From Spartobacteria bacterium (GTDB lineage Bacteria; Verrucomicrobiota; Verrucomicrobiia; Chthoniobacterales; UBA10450): DNA of 64,000 nt. Where the stretch lies: assembly GCA_003134765.1 (NCBI GenBank), contig PLCM01000017.1, positions 67,829-131,828 on the forward strand, read 5' to 3'. The position numbers and the translations under genes were made by a program. Below the pieces are notes generated by a model that ran no database searches, was not told the DNA's origin, and saw only the letters and a list, made by a program, of their open reading frames with translations. How positions within the stretch are numbered: position 1 is the first letter of the stretch; each line of letters opens with the position of its first letter. Shown piece after piece: positions 58,426 through 64,000 of this stretch.

Positions 58426-60495
58426 CTACCAAATCCGCACGCGATCCTTCGGCTCGACAAATAATTTCTCTCCCGCTTTCACTTTGAAAGCGTCATACCA
58501 CGCATCGATGTTCCTCATCACGCCGTTGACTCGATATTGTCGCGGCGAATGCGGATCGCTGACCACTTGCCGCCGGACGGCGTCGTCGCGCACTTTTCCG
58601 CGCCAGGCCTGGGCCCAGCCGAGAAAGACCCGTTGCTCGCCACTCAGTCCGTCGATTACCGGCGCCGGTTTGCCTTTGAGGGATGCGCGATAAGCGTCCA
58701 GAGCGATCACGACCCCGCCGAGATCGGCGATGTTCTCGCCCATGGTTAATTCGCCGTTCACCTTCGCGCCCGGTATTGGCTCAAACTGGGAATATAGTCC
58801 GCTCAAAACTTTCGCGCGCGCTTCGAAGGTCTTGGCATCCTCCTCCGTCCACCAATCGTTCAGTTTCCCGTCCGCATCGAACTTTCGTCCCTGGTCGTCG
58901 AAACCGTGAGTTAGTTCATGACCTATAACGGCCCCGATCCCGCCGTAATTAATGGCGGGATCTGCATTGGCATCAAACATGGGCGGCTGCAGGATTCCGG
59001 CCGGGAAAACAATATCACGCAGCGCCCCATTATAAGCGTCGTTCGTTTGTGGCGTCATGCCCCAGTCCGACATGTCGACGGCCCCCGGAAGACGCTGGAC
59101 GGTGAAGGCCCAGTCGGCCACCGCCGCTCTGCGCACATTGCCGATCAGATCGTCGTCCCGAATCTCGACGTTCGAGTAGTCACGGGGCTTGTCGGGATAG
59201 CCCACCTTGATGTTGTAGGTGTCGAGCTTCTTCAAGGCCTGGGTTTTCGTCGCTTCTCCCATCCAGTCGAGTCCTTTGATTCGTTCGTGCATGGCCACTT
59301 TTAGATTGGCGACCAGTTCTTCAATCTTCGCCTTGGCGGTTGGCGGGAAATATTTCGCGCTATAAAGCTGACCTACCGCCCAGCCGAGATTGCCGAAGCG
59401 ATCGTAACGATCTCCCGCTCCATAGTCGCCGCCACTGACGGCGTGCACGCCGCGCTTCCAGCGAAGCTGTTGTTCCGCCTGGCCAGACAGCGTCTTGTTC
59501 CGCATCTCGAACAGGGCATCGATGAAAGCTTTCGAAAGATAAGGGGCCGCATGATCGGCAATGTTAAAAGCCTGCCAGGCTTGGAGCGTTTCCAGCGATG
59601 TCTTGTCGAAAAGCTCCGCGATCTTCGGGAACGCGGACTTCTCCGCGACCACTACCCGCTCGACCTTGCCGAGCCCGGCCTCGGTCAGAAATGGCCGCCA
59701 GGCGAATTTCGGGGCCAGTGTTTCCAGCTCCGCGATCGACATCGCGTTGTAGGTCGCGATGGGATCGCGCTGCTGGGTTTTGGTCCAACTGGCGTCCGCG
59801 ATTTTTGTTTCGAAGTCGATCACTTCGGCCGCTCGCTTTTCCGCTTCCGGCCAGTGGAGCAAATGCAGTAATTGCGCCGCGTAGGTCTGATACTTTTCCT
59901 TCTTCGCCGCGAAATCCGGTTTCAGATAGTAATCACGATCCGGTAATCCAAGACCTGCGTGGCCGAGATAAACCGCATAATGCTTGGGATCCTTGATGTC
60001 GACGTCGATGCCGACGCCGAAAATTCCTCCATGAAAGTCAGTGTTCTGCCTTCCCATTATTGCCGCGAGCGCTTGGCGGGTGTTGGCGGATTGGATTTCC
60101 GCAAGCTTGTCCTTAAGAGCCGAAGTCCCCGCCTTCTCGATCCCCGCTTCGTCCATGAACGATTTGTAGAACGCGCCGACCTTGCCTTCGATAGTCGCTG
60201 GCTTCGGCTCGACCTTCTTCGCGGTCTCTTCCATGAGATCGTGGAGACGTTGCTCGGTCAGGTCGCTCATCGCAAGCCGCAGGCTGTAGCCCGGCTTGTC
60301 CGCCGGAATTTGCACGCGGTCCAGCCAGGCTCCATTCGCATAACGAAAGAAATCGTCCCCTGGTTTCGTTTTCAGGTCCGCGCCTTCAGAATCAAACCCC
60401 CATTTTCCGTATTGCGGTTTGCCCTCGTTTTCGGCCCGGGAACCCGAAACCAGGAGAAGGGCGATCGAGGAAATGGCAGCGATAATGAATCTCAT
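58426..60495 (-). CDS. M13-family metallopeptidase
   Basis: This 689-residue secreted peptidase has a signal peptide (FIIAAISSIALLLVSGSRA), a long N-terminal M13_N region (KPGDDFFRYANGAWLDR) and the catalytic zinc site VIGHELTHGFDDQGR, with the third ligand in MGENIADLGG. It ends in DAFKVKAGEKLFVEPKDRVRIW-type motif, cut here. It resembles neprilysin/PepO-type endopeptidases cutting short peptides in the periplasm. The length and motifs are ordinary. Confidence 0.93.
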   Translation of the reverse strand: MRFIIAAISSIALLLVSGSRAENEGKPQYGKWGFDSEGADLKTKPGDDFFRYANGAWLDRVQIPADKPGYSLRLAMSDLTEQRLHDLMEETAKKVEPKPATIEGKVGAFYKSFMDEAGIEKAGTSALKDKLAEIQSANTRQALAAIMGRQNTDFHGGIFGVGIDVDIKDPKHYAVYLGHAGLGLPDRDYYLKPDFAAKKEKYQTYAAQLLHLLHWPEAEKRAAEVIDFETKIADASWTKTQQRDPIATYNAMSIAELETLAPKFAWRPFLTEAGLGKVERVVVAEKSAFPKIAELFDKTSLETLQAWQAFNIADHAAPYLSKAFIDALFEMRNKTLSGQAEQQLRWKRGVHAVSGGDYGAGDRYDRFGNLGWAVGQLYSAKYFPPTAKAKIEELVANLKVAMHERIKGLDWMGEATKTQALKKLDTYNIKVGYPDKPRDYSNVEIRDDDLIGNVRRAAVADWAFTVQRLPGAVDMSDWGMTPQTNDAYNGALRDIVFPAGILQPPMFDANADPAINYGGIGAVIGHELTHGFDDQGRKFDADGKLNDWWTEEDAKTFEARAKVLSGLYSQFEPIPGAKVNGELTMGENIADLGGVVIALDAYRASLKGKPAPVIDGLSGEQRVFLGWAQAWRGKVRDDAVRRQVVSDPHSPRQYRVNGVMRNIDAWYDAFKVKAGEKLFVEPKDRVRIW

Positions 60496-60582
60496 AGCGT
60501 GGCGAGACTAAGCGCCTCCTGAAATGGGGGCAAACAGATTCGGCCTGCCGGCTACGTAACTTCGACGCCTGTCCGATGAACT

Positions 60583-60640
60583 GGAGGGACGACCTCCGTT
60601 TCGTCCCATTATTCAGGGACGGGACGGAGCCCATCCCTCC
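60583..60640. repeat. Inverted-repeat element (GGAGGGACG type)
   Basis: Arms GGAGGGACGACCTCCGTTTC and its imperfect inverted copy match at ~20 of 25 positions around ATTATTCA. Related to 53485-53541. Confidence 0.85.
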
Positions 60641-60646
60641 AACCGT

Positions 60647-60925
60647 CTACGCCACTTCGACGCCTTTCCAAAAGGCGACGTAGTTTTTGATGTTAGCCGC
60701 GGCCAGCTTCGGATCCGGGTAGAACCAGGCTGCATCCTTGTTCATCGCGCCATCCACGACGACGTCGTAGTAACTCGCTTCGCCCTTCCATCCACAAGTG
60801 GTGTGGGTGGCACTCGACGCAAGATGACTTCGATCAACCGAAACGGGCGGGAAGTAGTGATTACCTTCTACGACTATGGTCTGGTCGCTTTCCGCAATTG
60901 TTGTCCCGCGCCAGGTAGCTTTCAT
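60647..60925 (-). CDS. DUF427-family protein
   Basis: This 92-residue protein is a DUF427 fold: MKATWRGTTIAESDQTIVVEGNHYFPPVSV, cut here at key residues, THTTCGWKGEASYYDVVVDG and AAWFYPDPK. Function is unknown; members are small beta-barrel-like proteins near many pathways. It begins 4 bases past the stop of the receptor-like gene on the same strand, so they are probably one transcript. It ends near the hairpin element at 60583. Confidence 0.88.
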   Translation of the reverse strand: MKATWRGTTIAESDQTIVVEGNHYFPPVSVDRSHLASSATHTTCGWKGEASYYDVVVDGAMNKDAAWFYPDPKLAAANIKNYVAFWKGVEVA

Positions 60926-60929
60926 TTGA

Positions 60930-62015
60930 TTACTCCGAACCGGATCCGAACCATTTCTTCTGCAGCTCATCCATGAAGCCACGTTCGTTCAAGGCCAGCA
61001 AGGCGCGGTTAATGGGGACGCGGAGAGGACTGTCCTGTTGAATGGCAATTCCGTAGGATTGTCTTTCAAAGATCGGACCAACCAGGCGAAGACGAGTGCC
61101 GGTCCTTTTCGCCAGGTAATAACGAAGGACCGGCGCGTCGTAGACAATCGCCTTCAACTCACCTGAGTTAAGCGCCGCGACCGCCGTAGGGACGTCGGGA
61201 TAAGAAGAGACCTTCACCTTATTCTTCGACAACCAGGTTTCGGCCGTGCTTCCCGTGATGGTTCCTACTTTTAAGCCAGCCAGGTCGCCGGGGCCGCTGA
61301 TATCGCCGGCCAGGCTCTTGACCGTCATTTCCGTCGTCACGACCGCAGTGAAATAAGCGATGAGGATGATACTGGCTACCATCCACAGGATGGCAAGGAG
61401 CCGCGCCGGCACACCCATTGGTCCTTTCGCTTCGCAGCCGCCGGCGAGCAGCATGCTATTCGTCCACCAAAACGATTCCCAAACTCCCGCGCCATAGGCT
61501 TCCGGATACATCTCGGCATTCTTTCGTCGCTCGAACCACCAAACGAGATGCGAGATGATGAGCATGACGAGAAGAAGAGTGCCTACGACCTTTAGGGTGG
61601 TCCAACTCAGGAAGGTTCGGGCCAGGTTGGCGCCCAGGCCTCCGCTGCGCTGGGTGTTGGTGGCGGTGAGAATTTGCAACCCGGAGTCGTAATAGGGCTG
61701 AGAGAAATCCATCGACGCGTGGCGTTCCGCCGTGATGCTGATGGCCGCAATGGCTACGTCAGCCTGCCGGGTCTTCAAGGCATCGAGCATTTGCGGCACG
61801 GTCTCGAGATTGCGCATCTCGAATTGGAAGCCGGCTTCTTTGGCTACCGCCTCCCAAAGATCGATGCTGAATCCCATGAGCTTGCCATCCTCGGTGAAAG
61901 AGAAAGGCTGGACGGGCTTTGTCACCACGCGAATCTTCTGCTGTCCCAGCGCGGAACCGGCGATGAAACACCAGCAGATCATTGCGCCGACGACGCGGCG
62001 TTTGCCTCTGCTCAT
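60930..62015 (-). CDS. Ionotropic-glutamate-receptor-like binding protein and channel
   Basis: This 361-residue protein has a signal peptide (~1-25), a type-II binding-protein lobe (IRVVTKPVQPFSFTEDGKLMGFSIDLWE, cut here at key residues), TM1 (~140-160), a re-entrant pore-like stretch (~180-200, FWWTNSMLLAGGCEAKGP), TM2 (~204-228, LLAILWMVASIILIAYFTAV) and the second lobe (~235-355). This is the S1-TM-P-TM-S2 order of GluR0-type channels, but the GYG filter is absent. It may be a channel or a ligand sensor. Confidence 0.82.
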   Translation of the reverse strand: MSRGKRRVVGAMICWCFIAGSALGQQKIRVVTKPVQPFSFTEDGKLMGFSIDLWEAVAKEAGFQFEMRNLETVPQMLDALKTRQADVAIAAISITAERHASMDFSQPYYDSGLQILTATNTQRSGGLGANLARTFLSWTTLKVVGTLLLVMLIISHLVWWFERRKNAEMYPEAYGAGVWESFWWTNSMLLAGGCEAKGPMGVPARLLAILWMVASIILIAYFTAVVTTEMTVKSLAGDISGPGDLAGLKVGTITGSTAETWLSKNKVKVSSYPDVPTAVAALNSGELKAIVYDAPVLRYYLAKRTGTRLRLVGPIFERQSYGIAIQQDSPLRVPINRALLALNERGFMDELQKKWFGSGSE

Positions 62016-62047
62016 GGAGCAGGGATAAGGGGACGGGAAGCCCTCTG

Positions 62048-63376
62048 TCAATCAGACTCGGCCTGGAGCCGTGCTATTTCGGCTTTCAGGATCGGCACGA
62101 TCTCGGTTTGAATCGGCTGGCCGGTGACTTCGATATCCTTGTCACCGACATAGACGTCGATCTCGGAACGGACGCCGAACTTGCCTTCGAGGTAGATGCC
62201 GGGCTCGATCGAAAAACAAACGCCGGCGGTGATGAAACGGGAATCGCGCGTCTCGAAGTTATCGATGTTCACGCCATTGCCATGCCCTTCTTCGCCGATC
62301 GAGTGCCCCGTGCGATGGGTGAATTGCTCACCGTAACCGGCGCGCTTGATCACGCCGCGCGAGACATCGTCCACTTCCGCGCCGTGAATTCGTTTTCCTT
62401 CCCGGACATTTTTGCGGACGAACTCGGTCGCGGCGTCCCGTGCTTCCCGCACGATGTTGAAGATGCGGACGAATTCTTCCGGCACGGTGTCGCCGACGAA
62501 GCCGGTCCAGGTCTGATCGGTATAAATCGCGCCGGGCTGGCGGAGCTTGCCGACAATGTCGAGGAGGACAAAATCGCCACGCTTGATCGGCGACGCTGTT
62601 TCGCGCGTGGGAAAGTAATGCGGGTTCGCGGTATGGGTGTTCACCGCGACGATGCCGTCTTCTTTGGTCATTCCTTCCTCGTCGAGGCGACGCGAAATGA
62701 ATTGCTGGATGTCGTATTCGGTAATCGGCTTCTCCGAGGAAATGTTTCGGCCGATCTCAGCGAATGCTTCCATCAGGATCCGGTGCAATTTGTCGGACGC
62801 ATCAACGTGCGATTGCCTCTGGGCGGGGGTCAGGACCGCCTCGAACTGCTGGACCAGCTCCGCGCTGGTGACCACTTCCACGCCGAAAGATTTGACGAGC
62901 TCAATGGTTCCGGCATCGACGCGCGAGATGTAAGGAATGTCGTTTCGGGGAGAATATTGCATCGCGACCCGCTTCGTTAGGCTGTGACGCGGCCGGTTCT
63001 CGGGCGGGCCCTGGATGGCGCCGGCGACCCGCGCATGAAGCTCTTCCCATCCGCGATAGGTGACGCGCTGTCCCGGAAGTGCGTCGAGCTTTGCCCGCTC
63101 GATCGAATGCACGATCTTGGTCGGCTCGCCCGAGGAGGGAATGTAATAGAACCAGCGCCGCGAGCCGGAGGCATGGTCGCCCAATTTTAAAATGCGCGCC
63201 GCGAGCGGATCGCTCCCGCGGAAATCGTAGAAGAGCCAGCCGTCGAGCTTCGCCGCCTGAAGAGCCTTTTGAATTTCGGCGACGCGCTCGGCGGGGGTGG
63301 GATCAGCGCGCATGGCTGGCAAAAAGATGAAGAAAATGGAGACTGCTGCCAGAGCGAAGAATCTTATCGGGTTCAT
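62048..63376 (-). CDS. Secreted M24-family aminopeptidase-like protein
   Basis: This 442-residue protein has a signal peptide (FFALAAVSIFFIFLPAMRA). The C-terminal pita-bread M24 domain has NTHTANPHYFP, DFVLLDIVGKLR and IYTDQTW (metal Asp pair), HRTGHSIGEEGHG (His), CFSIEPGIYLEGKFGVRSEIDVYV (Glu pair), cut here at key residues. It probably cuts X-Pro peptides outside the inner membrane. The receptor-like gene begins 32 bases past its stop on the same strand. Confidence 0.9.
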   Translation of the reverse strand: MNPIRFFALAAVSIFFIFLPAMRADPTPAERVAEIQKALQAAKLDGWLFYDFRGSDPLAARILKLGDHASGSRRWFYYIPSSGEPTKIVHSIERAKLDALPGQRVTYRGWEELHARVAGAIQGPPENRPRHSLTKRVAMQYSPRNDIPYISRVDAGTIELVKSFGVEVVTSAELVQQFEAVLTPAQRQSHVDASDKLHRILMEAFAEIGRNISSEKPITEYDIQQFISRRLDEEGMTKEDGIVAVNTHTANPHYFPTRETASPIKRGDFVLLDIVGKLRQPGAIYTDQTWTGFVGDTVPEEFVRIFNIVREARDAATEFVRKNVREGKRIHGAEVDDVSRGVIKRAGYGEQFTHRTGHSIGEEGHGNGVNIDNFETRDSRFITAGVCFSIEPGIYLEGKFGVRSEIDVYVGDKDIEVTGQPIQTEIVPILKAEIARLQAESD

Positions 63377-63725
63377 GCGCGGAAGAGATTACGCCAATCG
63401 TTTCCGTTTCAGCAATGCGGACCTTTGGTGCGACGCGCAAAAACGACCCTCATCCTAACCTTCTCCCTCAGGTAGAAGGAACTCCTATCCACCCGTGGTA
63501 GGGCGAGACTCCGTCGAGCCGAACAAACGCGTCAGAAAGCGCGCGGCTCGACAGAGTCTCGCCCTACCAAAGAAAAAGAGCGCGAGCAGAGTTCCCTCGC
63601 CCTGAGGGAGAGGGCTGGGGTGAGGGTCCGCTGAGTGTACCCGGCAGGCGGAAGAGATTCACGAACGGGCATTGACCAATTTTGACGATTCCGGTCTAAT
63701 GCCCCCAACCTAACAAAAGGAGCCT
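63377..63725. repeat. Repeat-bearing intergenic region, no gene seen
   Basis: It holds nested inverted repeats. Outer arms GACCCTCATCCTAACCTTCT (63445-63482) and their inverted copy (63591-63628) flank hairpin B (63497-63568). The remainder shows no gene. Confidence 0.85.
63497..63568. repeat. Hairpin element B, copy 3
   Basis: Arms GGTAGGGCGAGACTCCGTCG and the inverted right arm with GACAGAG, as in the copy at 58267. The arms are intact. Confidence 0.95.
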
Positions 63726-64000
63726 ATGAAAAAACTAATCACCTTCGCGTTGATCACCCTGTTCGCCACGTCCGTCGCCGTTTTCGCGTCGCCCGACAAG
63801 GATGCGCTCGTCACGGCGGAGAAAAACGCCTGGCAAACCATCAAGGACAAAAAGTGGGATGACTTCAAGAAATTGTTCTCGGCCGATTTCCGGGGCGTTT
63901 ATTCCGACGGCATCAACAAGCTCGACAAGGAGATGACCGACGTGAAGACGCTCGACCTGAAATCGTATACGCTCGGCGACATCGATGTCGTCTTCATCGA
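63726..64000 (+). CDS. Secreted NTF2/SnoaL-like protein (partial, 3' cut)
   Basis: ATG 63726 has AAAGGAG right upstream. The 91 residues visible show a signal peptide (ITFALITLFATSVAVFA) and SPDKDALVTAEKNAWQTIKDKKWDDFKKLFSADFRGVY, cut here at key residues, a DUF4440/SnoaL-type N-terminus. Such proteins have an NTF2 fold and may bind a small ligand or act as enzymes. The gene runs off the window edge, so its end is unknown. Confidence 0.75.
   Translation, partial: MKKLITFALITLFATSVAVFASPDKDALVTAEKNAWQTIKDKKWDDFKKLFSADFRGVYSDGINKLDKEMTDVKTLDLKSYTLGDIDVVFI

Noticed and set aside
61982-62980. 332-codon frame antisense to the M24 peptidase
   Set aside because: The M24 metal-binding motifs are all on the minus strand; no homology is evident for the plus frame.
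1-64000. tRNA, rRNA, or IS transposase
   Set aside because: No T-loop-like GGTTCGAATCC sequence, rRNA core sequence or transposase motif (DDE, HUH, Tyr) was found by reading.

Overview
The window reads as chromosomal DNA of a high-GC Gram-negative bacterium, most likely a Verrucomicrobiota of the soil Chthoniobacterales/Spartobacteria type. The evidence is indirect: an exported beta-helix protein ending in the tandem ~120-residue module (DNVLIAG...VIIRGIGPSL) common in that phylum, Ala/Lys-rich small basic proteins, several secreted proteins with Pro/Ser/Thr linkers, TMEM43/LemA/M48 and RND genes, and intergenic hairpin repeats containing GGTAGGGCGAGACTCCGTCG. No rRNA, tRNA, transposase, phage gene or CRISPR array was seen, so the lineage is inference.

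Layout. 0-6 kb: the tail of an ArsR-like regulator, an alpha/beta esterase, a secreted protein made of two near-identical repeats, the large beta-helix surface protein and an acyltransferase. 6-19 kb: small, often exported or basic proteins mixed with damaged genes: a cupin copy with two 1-nt deletions, a VOC/glyoxalase gene with two nonsense codons, a lipoprotein frameshifted at its signal peptide, and a small secreted protein frameshifted mid-gene. Two NIPSNAP proteins, a dienelactone-hydrolase-like enzyme, a GNAT enzyme, a YdeI-like protein and a cyclic-nucleotide-domain flavoprotein lie among them. 19-31 kb: metabolic and housekeeping genes (aminotransferase, 2-hydroxyacid dehydrogenase, S9 peptidase, short asparaginase, histidine phosphatase, ClC channel, creatininase-like hydrolase, 3-methyladenine glycosylase, J-domain-like protein, DEAD-box helicase).

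31-41 kb: an RND efflux pair (adaptor and pump, without an outer-membrane factor here), an SDR, and a minus-strand set of TetR regulator, two small proteins, a secreted Tyr-rich peptidoglycan-binding protein and a 21-codon micro-ORF. This set is the best candidate here for something undescribed. The micro-ORF and the 108-residue protein end in related tails (M-x-x-Y-Q-P). 41-46 kb: a TMEM43-LemA-M48 membrane operon, DoxX and OsmC. 46-53 kb: a GYF/PH-domain membrane protein, an MTOX/sarcosine-oxidase-like enzyme, and an MBOAT-SGNH pair likely to O-acetylate a polysaccharide. 53-57 kb: a RedB-like thioredoxin-fold protein, a hybrid histidine kinase and a response regulator, apparently translated together, then a TonB-like protein. 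58-64 kb: M13 and M24 peptidases, a prokaryotic ionotropic-glutamate-receptor-like protein with DUF427, and the start of a secreted NTF2-like protein.

The other theme is non-coding. At least five kinds of short dispersed repeat occur between genes, plus several large inverted-repeat elements. Some reach into coding ends and supply the last codons and stop (OsmC, NIPSNAP). A ~195-bp double-hairpin composite is tandemly duplicated at 57.9-58.3 kb. The single-base lesions may be real decay or consensus errors; only reads can tell.
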